From positions 806,001-870,000 of the forward strand of contig NZ_BAABHJ010000008.1 of the NCBI RefSeq assembly GCF_039542035.1: a DNA stretch of 64,000 nt. The letters are read 5' to 3'. Below are positions 39,034 through 48,375 of this stretch, piece by piece. Source of the stretch: Actinoallomurus liliacearum (lineage in GTDB: Bacteria; Actinomycetota; Actinomycetes; Streptosporangiales; Streptosporangiaceae). The position numbers were made by a program, and so were the translations under genes. Within the stretch, counting starts at the first letter, position 1; each line of letters begins with the position of its first letter. The notes beneath the pieces were generated by a model. It worked only from the letters and a program-made list of their open reading frames with translations, ran no database searches and was not told the DNA's origin.

Positions 39034-41292
39034 TCAGACGTGTTCGAGGGTGCGCTTCTCGGGGTGGACCGGGGGTGCGGTGGGACGGCGGCGGCCGGGG
39101 AACCACCAGTTGGCGTGGCCCAGCAGGCTCATCAGGGCCGGGACCAAGACCAGGCGGACGATGGTGGCGTCGACGGCGACGGCGGCCGCCAGGCCGAGGC
39201 CCATCATCTTGACCGTCGTGTCCGGCTGCGGGAGGAACGACAGGAAGACGCAGATCATGATGAGCGCGGCCGAGGTGATGAGGCGGGCCGTGGAGGCGAT
39301 GCCGGTGACGACGCTGCCGTGCGGATCGTTGGTGCGGAGGTACTCCTCGCGGATCCGGGACAGCAGGAACACCTCGTAGTCCATGGACAGCCCGAACAGC
39401 AACGCGAACATGAAGAGCGGGACGAACGCCACGATCGGGACCGGTCCGTCGAGGCCCAGCAGGTTGATGCCCCAGCCCCACTGGAACACCGCCACCACCA
39501 CGCCGTACGCCGCGCCGATCGACAGCAGGTTCATCACGGCGGCCTTGATCGGCACGATGATCGACCGGAACGCGATGACGAGCAGCACGAGCGCGACCGT
39601 CACGACGGCGATGACGACGTACTGCATGCGCTGCTTCACGATGGTCGCGATGTCGATGATCGCCGGTGACTCCCCGCCGAGGTAGGCGCGCGCTCCGGGG
39701 AACCGGGCGACGGTCGGGGGGATCACCGACTTCCGCAGGTGCCGTACGAGGTCGGCGGTCGCGGCGGCCTGCGGCGGCGAGGTGGGCACGATCTTGACGG
39801 TCGCGCTGTCGCCGACGACCAGCGGTGCTTCGGCGGAGGCGACGCCGGGCACCTTCTGGAGGCTGCGCCGCAGCTCGTCGCCGAGGCGGCGGGCCTCTGG
39901 ATTCGGGGTGGGCCGGTCGTTCGGGCTGAGCGCCAACCGGCCGCCCGGCTCCTGCCGCAGGGCGGTCCATCCCTTGGCGGTCTTCGTGCTCTCGGCGGCC
40001 TGCGGCGGCTCGGCCGGGCTCGGGACCGTGGCCACGACCACGAACGGGCTGTACCAGCCGGGGCCGAACTGCTTCGCCGTCACGTCGTACGCCCGCCGCG
40101 CGCCGTTGGAGTGCGGCAGGGTGCTGTCGGCCATGATGCCCAGGCGCAGGGTGAGCACCGGCAGCGCGAGGAAGACCAGCAGGAGTGTGGCCGCGATGGC
40201 GTACGGCCAGGCGTGCCGGTCGACGTGCCGGCCCCAGCGCTCCCAGCGGTACGTCGAGCGGTCGGGCCGCATCCGGGGCAGCCGGTACCGGTCGATGTTC
40301 GCGCCGAGGGCGCCGAGCACGGCGGGCAGCAGGGTCAGCGCGGCGGCCACCATGAAGGCCACGGTGATCGCCGTGGCGAGGCCGATGATGCCGATGAACG
40401 TGATCCCGGAGAACCACAGCCCGCAGATCGCGAACACGACCGTGCCGCCGGCGAACACCACCGCGTGTCCCGAGGTGGCCAGAGCCTTGCCCACCGACTC
40501 CTCTACGCCGATGCCCTCGGCGAGCTGCTGGCGGTGGCGGGTGACGACGAAGAGGGCGTAGTCGATCCCCGCGCCGAGGCCGAGCATGGCCGCGACCATG
40601 GGCGCCGTGGGGTGCACCTGCCAGATCGACGCGCCGAAGTGGATGAGCGAGTACGCCACCACCATCGCGCACAGGGACACGACGATCGGCACACCGGCCG
40701 CGAGGAACGAGCCGAAGGCGAACAGCAGCACGCCGAGGGCGAGCACCACGCCGACGCCCTCCTTGGGACCGGCCTTGGGCTGGTTGAGGATGGTCGTCGC
40801 GATGCCGCCGAACTCGACGTCGACGCCGGCCTGCCGGGCCGGTTCGGTGGCCTCCTCGAGGGAATGCAGGTCGTTGATGGACAGGTCGCGGGCGGTGCCT
40901 TTGAAGTGCGCGACCGCGACGACGGCGTTCGCGCCTTTGGCGCCGCCGGTGTTCCCGTAGGGGTTCTCCGCCATCGAGACGCGCGGCAGCGCGCCCACCT
41001 GCTGGATGGCCTTCCCGACCTGCAGCGCGACGCGCCAGTCGGACAGGGACACGCCCTGCTGCGGGTGGAACACGATCGTGGCCGTCGGCCCGGTGAGGTC
41101 GGCGAAGTTCTTGCGGAGCAGGTCGATGGAGCGTTGGGTCTCGGTGCCGGGAAGCCGGTCCTGCTGGACGAAGGTGCCGCCCCTGGCCACGCCGAGGATT
41201 CCGATGCCGACCGCGAGGGCGAGCCAGATGAGCATCACCCACCGCGCGTGCCGGGCACAGAACCGCCCAACCCTCTCCAGAATCCCCGACAT
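39034..41292 (-). CDS. MMPL-family RND transporter
   Basis: The 752-residue protein is a 12-helix MMPL/RND exporter. It opens with RFCARHARWVMLIWLALAVG, then a large periplasmic-side loop (GTETQRSIDLLRKNFADLTG) and MMPL helices containing LGLGAGIDYALFVVTRHRQQ and, in the second half, LFGLSMDYEVFLLSRIREEY; the two GIDYALF and SMDYEVF Asp-Tyr motifs are the proton-relay Asp-Tyr pairs. Such pumps export lipids, siderophores or drugs. ATG 41292 is the family-typical start. It is divergent from a TetR regulator (41374), which probably controls it. Confidence 0.93.
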   Translation of the reverse strand: MSGILERVGRFCARHARWVMLIWLALAVGIGILGVARGGTFVQQDRLPGTETQRSIDLLRKNFADLTGPTATIVFHPQQGVSLSDWRVALQVGKAIQQVGALPRVSMAENPYGNTGGAKGANAVVAVAHFKGTARDLSINDLHSLEEATEPARQAGVDVEFGGIATTILNQPKAGPKEGVGVVLALGVLLFAFGSFLAAGVPIVVSLCAMVVAYSLIHFGASIWQVHPTAPMVAAMLGLGAGIDYALFVVTRHRQQLAEGIGVEESVGKALATSGHAVVFAGGTVVFAICGLWFSGITFIGIIGLATAITVAFMVAAALTLLPAVLGALGANIDRYRLPRMRPDRSTYRWERWGRHVDRHAWPYAIAATLLLVFLALPVLTLRLGIMADSTLPHSNGARRAYDVTAKQFGPGWYSPFVVVATVPSPAEPPQAAESTKTAKGWTALRQEPGGRLALSPNDRPTPNPEARRLGDELRRSLQKVPGVASAEAPLVVGDSATVKIVPTSPPQAAATADLVRHLRKSVIPPTVARFPGARAYLGGESPAIIDIATIVKQRMQYVVIAVVTVALVLLVIAFRSIIVPIKAAVMNLLSIGAAYGVVVAVFQWGWGINLLGLDGPVPIVAFVPLFMFALLFGLSMDYEVFLLSRIREEYLRTNDPHGSVVTGIASTARLITSAALIMICVFLSFLPQPDTTVKMMGLGLAAAVAVDATIVRLVLVPALMSLLGHANWWFPGRRRPTAPPVHPEKRTLEHV

Positions 41293-41373
41293 AGTCCCAG
41301 AACAGCACGGGCCGGAAAAATTTGCAACGCCTGCAACTTCGCACTGAGTGTATATATTGGTGAGATGGATCAC

Positions 41374-41988
41374 ATGGGCCTGCGGGAGCGGAAGAAGCGC
41401 CAGACGCGCCGCGCGATCGCGGAGGCCGCCCTCCGCCTGTTCGCCGAGCGGGGCTACGAGGAGACGACGATCGCGGACATCGCCCAGGCCGCCGACGTGT
41501 CGCCGCGCACGTTCTTCAGCTACTTCCCGTCCAAGGAGGACGTCGTCTTCGCCGAGATCGACGAACGCCTGGCCGAGGTGCGCGAGGGCATCGAGCGCCG
41601 GCCCGCGGACGAGACGCCGCTGGAGTCCATGCGCCGCATCGTGCTGGAGATGATCGAGGCCATCGCCGCCGAGCACGGCGAGTACGGCGCGATCCAGGTG
41701 CAGCTCGTCCTGGAACGCCCGTCGCTGCAGGCGCGCGCCCTGAAACGGATGAACGACACCGAGCAGTACGTCGTCGAGCGGCTGACCGAGCTCTGCCCGG
41801 CCATCGACGAGATCGACGCGGTCGTGATCGCCGGCGCGCTCGTGGGCGGCATGAAGGCCGTCATCACCCACTGCCGCGCGCACGGATACACCCCGCAGTC
41901 GACCCGCAGTGCGGTCGACCGCGCCCTGGCCATCGTCGAACACGGCCTCGGCTCCGTCCCCGCCCTCACCCGCCGGGCGGCCGAATAG
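41374..41988 (+). CDS. TetR-family transcriptional regulator
   Basis: The start ATG 41374 (GLRERKKRQTRRAIAEAALR) has GGTGAG 9 bases upstream; ATG 41365 is an alternative. The HTH is complete (FAERGYEETTIADIAQAADV, SPRTFFSYFPSKEDVVFAE), followed by a ligand-binding helical domain of about 150 residues. It is divergent from the MMPL pump across 81 bases that include TATATATT and TTGCAACGCCTGCAAC, candidate promoter and operator sequences. It probably represses the pump. Confidence 0.92.
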   Translation: MGLRERKKRQTRRAIAEAALRLFAERGYEETTIADIAQAADVSPRTFFSYFPSKEDVVFAEIDERLAEVREGIERRPADETPLESMRRIVLEMIEAIAAEHGEYGAIQVQLVLERPSLQARALKRMNDTEQYVVERLTELCPAIDEIDAVVIAGALVGGMKAVITHCRAHGYTPQSTRSAVDRALAIVEHGLGSVPALTRRAAE

Positions 41989-42133
41989 CCGGCTCGGCCG
42001 ATCCACGCCCTGAGCAGCCCGAACAGATTCGAACAGGGTCGAACAGCCCAATCCTTGCCCGCACGTCCGGCCGCTTCCTTAGATCTGCATGGAGGCCGAC
42101 ACCGAACCAGGTCGCATCGACCGGAGGGCTGCA

Positions 42134-43159
42134 ATGCTGCGGATCCATTTCGACTCCGAGGATCTTGCCCGGACCACCGTCGCCCCATCGGCGGACGTGC
42201 TCTGGGAGATCCTCCTGAGCCTGCACGCGTTGCAGGAACGCAACGAGGAAGTCGCCCTGGACGGCTGGCGGCGGCGTACTCGTCCCCTCATCCCCGCGTC
42301 GCTCCGGCCGCTGCTGGAGATCGCGCCGCCGCGCGGCTACTCGGCCGACTTCCTGACGCCGACGCGCGGCACGGCCGACCTCGGTGAGGGGGTGGACAGG
42401 ATCCTCGCCACCACCCCGAACGAGCTGACGCGCGACTTCACCGAGTTGGCGCGCCAGGGCGGTACGCCGTTCATCGCGCGGTCCCTCGACGGACGGGAGG
42501 CCGTCCGCCGAGTGGCACACGACGTGGACAGGTTCTTCAAGATCGCGCTGGCGCCCTACTGGAAGCAGATCTCCCGCGACATCGAGGCCGAACGCACCCG
42601 GCTCGTGCGGATACTCGCCGACCATGGCGTGGAACGCCTGCTGGGGTCGCTTCACCCGTACGCGCGCTGGGAGCACCCGGTCCTGCACGTCGATCACTAT
42701 GTCGACCAGGACGTCACGCTCGGCGGACGCGGCCTGGTGCTCGTGCCGTCCTTCTTCTGCCGGCACCACCCGATCACGCTGCGGGATCCCGAGCTGCCGC
42801 CCCTGCTGGTCTTTCCCATCGGCCGGCGCACGTGGCTGGGGAGGCCGCAGACCGGTGAGCAGGGCGGAACCAAGCAGTTGGAAGGGCTGCTCGGCCGGAC
42901 CCGTACGACGGTGCTCAAGACGGCCATGACCGGCTGCAGCACCACGGACATCGCCCGAGCCGCCGGCATCTCGGCCGCCTCGGTGAGCCACCACACGAAG
43001 GTGCTCCGCGAAGCCGGGCTCATCACCACCCGACGCGACGGCTACTCCGTCTGCCACGAGATAACCGACCTGGGACTGAGCCTGCTCACCTCGGCGGCGA
43101 ACCGGCCGATCCGGCAGCCCAGGCCCATGCCCGAGGGGCTGAACCGCCAGGCGATCTGA
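42134..43159 (+). CDS. ArsR-like winged-helix regulator with long N-terminal domain
   Basis: ATG 42134 has GGAGGG 6 bases upstream (the in-frame ATG 42089 lacks one). The 341-residue protein has a ~250-residue N-terminal domain (LRIHFDSEDLARTTVAPSAD, VLWEILLSLHALQ) and a C-terminal ArsR-type winged helix (CSTTDIARAAGISAASVSHH, TKVLREAGLITTRRDGYSV). This actinobacterial architecture (DUF5937-like N-part by memory) has no known ligand. It has no visible target gene; a terminator follows. Confidence 0.85.
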   Translation: MLRIHFDSEDLARTTVAPSADVLWEILLSLHALQERNEEVALDGWRRRTRPLIPASLRPLLEIAPPRGYSADFLTPTRGTADLGEGVDRILATTPNELTRDFTELARQGGTPFIARSLDGREAVRRVAHDVDRFFKIALAPYWKQISRDIEAERTRLVRILADHGVERLLGSLHPYARWEHPVLHVDHYVDQDVTLGGRGLVLVPSFFCRHHPITLRDPELPPLLVFPIGRRTWLGRPQTGEQGGTKQLEGLLGRTRTTVLKTAMTGCSTTDIARAAGISAASVSHHTKVLREAGLITTRRDGYSVCHEITDLGLSLLTSAANRPIRQPRPMPEGLNRQAI

Positions 43160-43204
43160 CCGGCGCAGCGACCGAGAATTCCAGAACCTGCGCGCGGTGG
43201 AAAT

Positions 43205-43246
43205 GACTGATGGCCTCGGCGGATTCCTCCGCCGAGGCCATCAGTC
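43205..43246. terminator. Bidirectional terminator, 19-bp perfect stem
   Basis: GACTGATGGCCTCGGCGGA (43205-43223) pairs with TCCGCCGAGGCCATCAGTC (43228-43246), loop TTCC. It separates the convergent ArsR-like and NlpC/P60 genes. Confidence 0.85.
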
Positions 43247-43261
43247 GTCATCTCAATGAGA

Positions 43262-43899
43262 TCAGGAGATCTTCTTGTACCGGTAGGCGCCGAACTTGTG
43301 GCCGTTCTTGTTGTCCGTGTGGATGTTGAACGTGTCGATCCGGATCTTCGTCCGACCGTAGTCGTACGCCTTGTAGGTACCCTTCTGCTTGTTCACCCAC
43401 TTGATGAAGAGACGGACGTGACCGTTGCTCCCATCGCTGCCCGCGCCGAGGAAACCGGTGTAGTCACCGGGCTTCATGTTCTTCGGGCTGATGACGTACC
43501 CGTAGGCGGAATTAACGAACTTGCCCTTGCTGTTGCGCTTGCCGAGCAGGACGGTGTTCGGGCCGCCCTTCAGGTGAAGCGCCATGTCGACCAAGCCCGA
43601 GCAGTCCTGCCGGTACTTGTGCTTGCCGTCGGGGTCCGGCCGCGCCGGGCCTCCGTAGTGCATGTTCCCGTCTTTCTTCTTCCCGTGCTTCCCGTACGTC
43701 CGATCCCACCAGTATTGAGCGCGGTTGAGGACCTCCTTGCGAGAGATCTTGCCGCCGACCTTGCTGGACTGGACGGACACCTGACCGGCGGCCGCCCCCG
43801 GGGCCGCCGACGTGGCGGCACCGGCCACCGGGGCTGCGGCGACAGTGCGGTCGAGGCGATCGAGGCCGCAGCCAGCAACCCCACCATCTGCTTGCGCAT
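43262..43899 (-). pseudogene. Secreted NlpC/P60-like protein with frameshift in the signal peptide
   Basis: ATG 43899 with AGAGGAG upstream starts RKQMVGLLAAASIASTAL, a signal peptide, but that frame then leaves the protein. The mature part is in another frame: VAAAPVAGAATSAAPG, then KEVLNRAQYWWDRTYGKHGK, catalytic Cys in RQDCSGLVDMALHL and His in NGHVRLFIKWVNK. One missing base near 43843 would join them into an intact secreted cysteine peptidase/amidase. It may be a real mutation or a sequencing error. Confidence 0.7.
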
Positions 43900-44125
43900 G
43901 CTTCTCCTCTGGAATTCCCGTGGTCCGGCACGGCCGGTCCCGACAAGGGCGGTGATACGGATTTCGACCTTGCTTTGAGACCGGACTTTTCGCGCCGGAA
44001 CCCCGTGCGTCACAGACTCTGGCAAGCGGCAGCAAGTAGCGGCAAGGCTTTCGATGGCAGCTGAAATCAGCGTTCCAAGCGGACCAGCCGCCTTCGCCAT
44101 CCACGACCACCCCTCAGGAGGTAAG

Positions 44126-45445
44126 TTGTCTCACGTGTCTTTGGAGAGTTCCGCCCCGGATCCTCGTGAAGCGCATACCACGGCCGGTTTCCTCGCACAG
44201 CTGCGGCGGCTGAAGGCGTGGTCCGGCCTTACCTACCGTCAGCTGGAGAAAGCGGCCGGTCGTCACGGACACGTTCTGCCGCACAGCACCATCGCCTCCG
44301 CGTTGAAAAGGGAGTCACTGCCCCGGGAAGAGCTGGTCAAGGCCTTCGTGACCGCGTGCGGCTGCTCCGACGAGACGGTCGAGACCTGGGTGGCCGTTCG
44401 CCGTGTCCTGGCCGTCGGTGAGCACCCGGCCGCCCCGGCCGTGGCCGGCTCCTCCGATCACGGCGACCCGCCGATCCGGCAGCCCGTCGAGTCCGTCGGG
44501 TCCGTCGGGTCCGTCGACGATGCCGTACGGTCCGCGGCTGGACCGTCGGCTGGTGCTGCCAGCGGTCCGCCACCGCGGCCCGTGACGAATCCGACGACCC
44601 GGCCGTCCACGGCCGCTCCGTCTCCCCGGCCGACGGGGACGACGAGCACGCGCGCGGGACGCCGGCGGGCGCGGCGACTAACGCGAGCCGGGGTGCTCGT
44701 CCCCGTGCTGCTGGCCCTGTCGGCGGTCAGCGCCGCGTCCCGTCCGGTCCCGGACGAGCCCGAGCGGCCTCCGGTTCGGGTCGCCGTACCACCGTTGCCC
44801 GCAGCGGCCGGGTGGTGGCGGTTCGAGGAGCCCGGCGGGCCGACCGCGCTGGACTCCTCCGGCCATGGCGTGCCCCTGCGGATCAACGGCGACGTCTCCC
44901 GCGTGGCGGCTCCTCAGGGCCACGCGCTGAGCTTCGGCGGCAACGGGCACGCGGTCGCCGACCGGCCCGTCATCCGCACCGACGCGCCGTTCACGATCAC
45001 GGCCTGGGTCCTCCTCGAGGAGCCCGGCCGCTTCGGGACGGTGGTCGCCGCGCACGACGCCGGGGGCGCACCGGACGTCGTCCTGCTGGACTACGACTCG
45101 GAGCACCAGGACTGGGCCCTCATGGTCCCCGACCGCGCGAACGGCTGGGCGAACGGGCAGGAGACCGTCTTCAGCGGCCGACGTCCCGCCGTCGGGAACT
45201 GGACGCACCTGGCGGCGGTGTTCGACCCGGGTGGCCGGCGGCTCTGCCTCTATGTCGGTGGCGTCCTCGGTGCCTGCCGGGCCCGTACGGTCGTCGCCCG
45301 CGCGGCCGGCCCGCTGGACATCGGGCGGGCGTTGCTCAAGGGGGCGCCGACCGACGGCTGGCAGGGGGCCATCGACGACGTGCGGGTATTCGACGTGCCG
45401 TTGTCGCCGCGGCAGGTCCGCCAGGTCGCCGCCCAGCGGGCGTGA
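44126..45445 (+). CDS. HTH - membrane helix - LamG-domain protein
   Basis: TTG 44126 follows AGGAGG with a 4-base gap (GTG 44135 and ATG 44054 are alternatives). The 439 residues contain a cytoplasmic HTH region (FLAQLRRLKAWSGLTYRQLE, HSTIASALKRESLPREELVK), a Ser/Thr/Pro-rich linker, one membrane helix (LTRAGVLVPVLLALSAVSA) and an outside LamG/concanavalin domain (WWRFEEPGGPTALDSSGHG, FTITAWVLLEE, NWTHLAAVFD, QGAIDDVRVFD). This design could couple binding of an outside glycan to DNA-associated signalling; that is inference. Confidence 0.85.
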   Translation: MSHVSLESSAPDPREAHTTAGFLAQLRRLKAWSGLTYRQLEKAAGRHGHVLPHSTIASALKRESLPREELVKAFVTACGCSDETVETWVAVRRVLAVGEHPAAPAVAGSSDHGDPPIRQPVESVGSVGSVDDAVRSAAGPSAGAASGPPPRPVTNPTTRPSTAAPSPRPTGTTSTRAGRRRARRLTRAGVLVPVLLALSAVSAASRPVPDEPERPPVRVAVPPLPAAAGWWRFEEPGGPTALDSSGHGVPLRINGDVSRVAAPQGHALSFGGNGHAVADRPVIRTDAPFTITAWVLLEEPGRFGTVVAAHDAGGAPDVVLLDYDSEHQDWALMVPDRANGWANGQETVFSGRRPAVGNWTHLAAVFDPGGRRLCLYVGGVLGACRARTVVARAAGPLDIGRALLKGAPTDGWQGAIDDVRVFDVPLSPRQVRQVAAQRA

Positions 45446-45505
45446 CCTCGGGCCGCTTCCTGGCGTTCGCCGCGGCGCGGAACCGCGAACACCTCGCGGC
45501 GTCCC

Positions 45506-46231
45506 TCAGTCGACGATCTTGATGCGGACGCGGCGGAAGCCGCGGCCCTTGTTCTCGATCTTGGCGACCTGGAGGCGGCCGATCTGGCGGGTGGAGGCGA
45601 CGTGGGTACCGCCGTCGGCCTGGGTGTCGAGCCCGACGATGTCGACGATGCGGACCTCCTCCACCTCCGGCGGCACCAGGTTGGTGGCCGTCCGGATGAT
45701 GTCGGGAATCGCGAACGCCTCCGCGCGCGGCAGTGCCTTCACGTCGATGCGCCGATCCGCGGCGATCTCCGTGTTGCAGGCGGCCTCCACGGCCTCCTTG
45801 AAGCCGGGCGGGACCTCGGGGAGGTTGAAGTCCATCCGCGCGACACCGGGCTCCATATTGCCGCCCGTGACGAGGCAGCCGTAGTCGCGGAAGACGACAC
45901 CGCACAGCACGTGCAGGCCGGAGTGGGTCCGCATGAGGCTCGTACGGCGGTCGTCCTCGACGGCCCCGCGCACGGTCGTGCCGACCGGCGGCAGCGGGTC
46001 GTTCTCGTCGGGGAGCAGGTAGAGCTCGTCACCCTTGCGGGCGCCGACGATCCGGGTCTGCACGCCCTGCCACAGCAGAACTCCGTGATCCGGCGGTTGT
46101 CCGCCGCCACCCGGATAAAATGCCGATCGGTCGAGGACGATCCCCCCGGGTCCCGAGTCGAGCACGACCGCTTCCCACTCGCGCAGCGTCTGGTCGGTCA
46201 GCTCAAGCCGCCGCGTCCGGTGTGTCGTCAT
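45506..46231 (-). CDS. alaX: Alanyl-tRNA editing protein AlaX
   Basis: AlaX hydrolyses Ser-tRNA-Ala in trans and resembles the AlaRS editing domain. The 241 residues include VVLDSGPGGIVLDRSAFYPG (the typical AFYPGGGGQ motif), zinc motif RTHSGLHVLCGVVF (H-x3-H) and the second Cys/His region TQADGGTHVASTRQIG (here Asp-Gly-Gly-x-His, with Cys replaced). ATG 46231 is chosen because the upstream frame is Arg-rich and enters the divergent lipoprotein gene's promoter. The medium-size C-terminal stretch suggests the AlaXM class. Confidence 0.88.
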   Translation of the reverse strand: MTTHRTRRLELTDQTLREWEAVVLDSGPGGIVLDRSAFYPGGGGQPPDHGVLLWQGVQTRIVGARKGDELYLLPDENDPLPPVGTTVRGAVEDDRRTSLMRTHSGLHVLCGVVFRDYGCLVTGGNMEPGVARMDFNLPEVPPGFKEAVEAACNTEIAADRRIDVKALPRAEAFAIPDIIRTATNLVPPEVEEVRIVDIVGLDTQADGGTHVASTRQIGRLQVAKIENKGRGFRRVRIKIVD

Positions 46232-46281
46232 GAAGTGCAGCCTAGAACGCCCGCCCCAGGGCGCTGACCCCAAGGAGCGGG

Positions 46282-47007
46282 ATGAGACGACGCGCCCTTC
46301 GTTGCCTCGCCGCGGCCGGCGTGCTGCTCGCGCTGACGGCATGCGGCGGCTCGGAGCGCCGGGCGCGGGCGGAGAGCTCGGCCCGCACGCCGAAGCGGCA
46401 GGCGTCGCACACCCCCGTCGTCATGTTCCTCGGGGACAGCTACACGACCGGCAAGCTCGGGCAGCAGCCGGAGCAGACGTACGCCGCCGAGACCGCCCGG
46501 CTGCTGGGCTGGCAGGTCATCCTCGGCGGGTACCGGCAGACCGGCTTCATCGCCAAGGGGCAGATCGGCAAGGACTTCGCGCAGTTGTTCACCGACCAGC
46601 TCGCCTGGCGGCCGGCCCCCGACCTGGTGATCATCTCGGGTGGTCACAACGACCGGCGGCGTCCGGCGCAGGACGTCGGCGCGGCGGCCCGGGGGCTGCT
46701 CGACACCGTCCGGCAGCGCTGGAGCACCTCGCGGCTCCTGCTCATCGGCCCGATGTGGGGCGGCGGCGACCCGCCGCAGGAGGTCCTGGAGATCCGGGAC
46801 GCCATGGCGGCGGCCGCTCAGGAGACGAAGGTGCCGTTCATCGACCCGCTGCAGGAAGAGTGGATCACCGGTGACCGCAAGAAGGGCACCGGCAACGCGC
46901 CGCAGTACATCCTGTCCGACGGCACCCACCCGACCGTGGCGGGCGCCCGGCACATCGCCGAGTGCCTCGTCGCCGACCTGAAGAAACTCAAGCTCACCAA
47001 GCCGTGA
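46282..47007 (+). CDS. SGNH/GDSL hydrolase lipoprotein
   Basis: The 241-residue product has a lipoprotein signal with lipobox LTAC (Cys21). The SGNH blocks are all visible: VVMFLGDSYTTG (Ser), block III VIISGGHNDRR (Asn), and block V LSDGTHPTVAG (Asp, His). Such enzymes are extracellular esterases or lipases, possibly acting on acylated glycans. It is divergent from alaX. Its end is convergent with the DUF2516 gene. Confidence 0.92.
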   Translation: MRRRALRCLAAAGVLLALTACGGSERRARAESSARTPKRQASHTPVVMFLGDSYTTGKLGQQPEQTYAAETARLLGWQVILGGYRQTGFIAKGQIGKDFAQLFTDQLAWRPAPDLVIISGGHNDRRRPAQDVGAAARGLLDTVRQRWSTSRLLLIGPMWGGGDPPQEVLEIRDAMAAAAQETKVPFIDPLQEEWITGDRKKGTGNAPQYILSDGTHPTVAGARHIAECLVADLKKLKLTKP

Positions 47008-47025
47008 CGGCCCGGCGGCCGACGA

Positions 47026-47358
47026 TCACCAGGGGCCGTACGGACCGGACGAGGAGCCGCCCCGGCCGTACTGCCGCACGGCGGGCCGGACGTCGGCGAG
47101 GTAGACCGCGGCGGCGATGAAGCCGATCACCGGCAGCATCTGGATGATCGAGACGAAGCGGACCGCACCGGCCAGGCCGAACAGCAGCGCGACGCCGAGA
47201 ATGATCAGCCAGAGCTGCTTCGTGAGCTTGCCGGCCGCCGAGTAGGCCCCCGCCGGCCGTCGTACGGCGTCGGCGAACGCCCAGATCTCAACTATGAAAG
47301 CGGCGATGGCCACGACCCAGAACAAGATCCCGACGAAACTCTGGGCTGGTTCGAGCAC
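47026..47358 (-). CDS. DUF2516 family membrane protein
   Basis: The 110 residues have about three membrane helices (residues 8-28, 47-65, 70-88). The sequence FWVVAIAAFIVEIWAFADAV and KLTKQLWLIILGVALLFGLA match DUF2516. In mycobacteria this gene lies in the hbhA operon, as here. Function unknown. Confidence 0.88.
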   Translation of the reverse strand: MLEPAQSFVGILFWVVAIAAFIVEIWAFADAVRRPAGAYSAAGKLTKQLWLIILGVALLFGLAGAVRFVSIIQMLPVIGFIAAAVYLADVRPAVRQYGRGGSSSGPYGPW

Positions 47359-47540
47359 GATCGACCCCCTGTAGCGGGGCGGCGTCGTACGAGCGCCGCG
47401 TCATCACTTGTCATCACGTACGGGCCCAGCGTATGTGTTCCGCCGGGGTCCTGCCGATGGTGCGTGCGGACGGAAAGCGCGGGAGCCCGGGCGGATGGTC
47501 CGCCCGGGCTCCCGGTGCGTCCTCGGACGCGCTCCGAAGA

Positions 47541-47921
47541 TCAGTTGCCGACCTTCTTGGAGGCGTCGGTCGCGGCCTTGCCGGCCGTCTTCGCGGTGTC
47601 CCGAGCGGAGGCGGCGGTGTCCTTGGCGGCGCCGGTGGTCGACCGGGCCTTGCGGGCGGTCGTCCGGGCGGTCTGCTCGAGCTGCTGCGTGGACTTCTGC
47701 CGCTCCACGCGGCCCACGATCTTCTTGCCGCGCTCGGCCAGCTCGTCCATGACCTCGGCGGCGCGGCCGCCGACCTGGGTGACGTAGGACAGGGCGGCGC
47801 CGCCCAGGTCCTTGTCGATCTTCTTCGGCATCTCGCGGATCTTCTCGACCGCGAGGTCGCCGGCACCGGCCGCGACGTAGAAGGCCTTTGACTCGCGCAG
47901 CTTCTCGGTGATGTTCGGCAT
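47541..47921 (-). CDS. HbhA-like helical Lys/Ala-rich protein
   Basis: ATG 47921 gives 126 residues; GTG 47933, overlapping the upstream stop as GTGA, is an alternative and would add four. The protein is almost entirely helical (YVAAGAGDLAVEKIREMPKK, RVERQKSTQQLEQTARTTAR) with a Lys/Ala/Thr-rich C-terminus, like the heparin-binding haemagglutinin of mycobacteria but shorter. The order XRE-HbhA-DUF2516 equals Rv0474-hbhA-Rv0476. It may be surface-linked or bind nucleic acid. Confidence 0.8.
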   Translation of the reverse strand: MPNITEKLRESKAFYVAAGAGDLAVEKIREMPKKIDKDLGGAALSYVTQVGGRAAEVMDELAERGKKIVGRVERQKSTQQLEQTARTTARKARSTTGAAKDTAASARDTAKTAGKAATDASKKVGN

Positions 47922-47929
47922 GTGTGGAT

Positions 47930-48316
47930 TCACCCTTCAGTCGATGGGGTCGCTTCGGTGGCGGCTTCTCCGCCGGGCTCCCCTTCCCGGCGGAACGACT
48001 CGTAGATGTCGAGCAAGACCTGCTTCTGACGCTCCGACAGGCTCACGTCCGCCCGGATGGCGGCCTGGACGTCCGTGTCGGACTCTCGCTCGTCGAGGAT
48101 CCCTGCTTGCACGTACAGGGCTTCGGCGGAGATGCGCAGGCCCTTGGCGATCTGCTGCAGGATCTCCGCGCTCGGCTTGCGCAGCCCACGCTCGATCTGG
48201 CTGAGGTACGGGTTGGAAACGCCCGTGGCCTCGGCCAGCTGGCGCAGCGAGACCTTGGCCCGCTCGCGCTGCTCTCGGATGTACTCCCCAATGGAGCCGA
48301 CTTTGGAAGTCGCCAT
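47930..48316 (-). CDS. XRE-family HTH regulator of the hbhA-like operon
   Basis: The 128-residue regulator has VSLRQLAEATGVSNPYLSQI, then ERGLRKPSAEILQQIAKGL (classic XRE) and an acidic C-terminal tail. It is the Rv0474 counterpart. It overlaps the HbhA-like start and has an autoregulatory-looking operator at 48338-48365 right before it. Confidence 0.92.
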   Translation of the reverse strand: MATSKVGSIGEYIREQRERAKVSLRQLAEATGVSNPYLSQIERGLRKPSAEILQQIAKGLRISAEALYVQAGILDERESDTDVQAAIRADVSLSERQKQVLLDIYESFRREGEPGGEAATEATPSTEG

Positions 48317-48337
48317 GTCTCCACTGTGCGCCCCTAT

Positions 48338-48365
48338 GCTTGCTATTGCAAGCAGACTTGCAAGC
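48338..48365. promoter_or_regulatory. GCAAGC operator cluster upstream of the XRE gene
   Basis: GCTTGC (48338-48343), GCAAGC (48348-48353) and GCAAGC (48360-48365): one inverted pair and one direct copy. On the minus strand TTGCAA-like -35 sequences overlap. Likely XRE binding site. Confidence 0.55.
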
Positions 48366-48375
48366 ACTTCGGCGT

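Noticed and set aside
39739..41364. Long plus-strand frame running into the TetR gene
   Set aside because: It is antisense to the MMPL pump; the TetR similarity starts only at 41365-41374 with a ribosome site.
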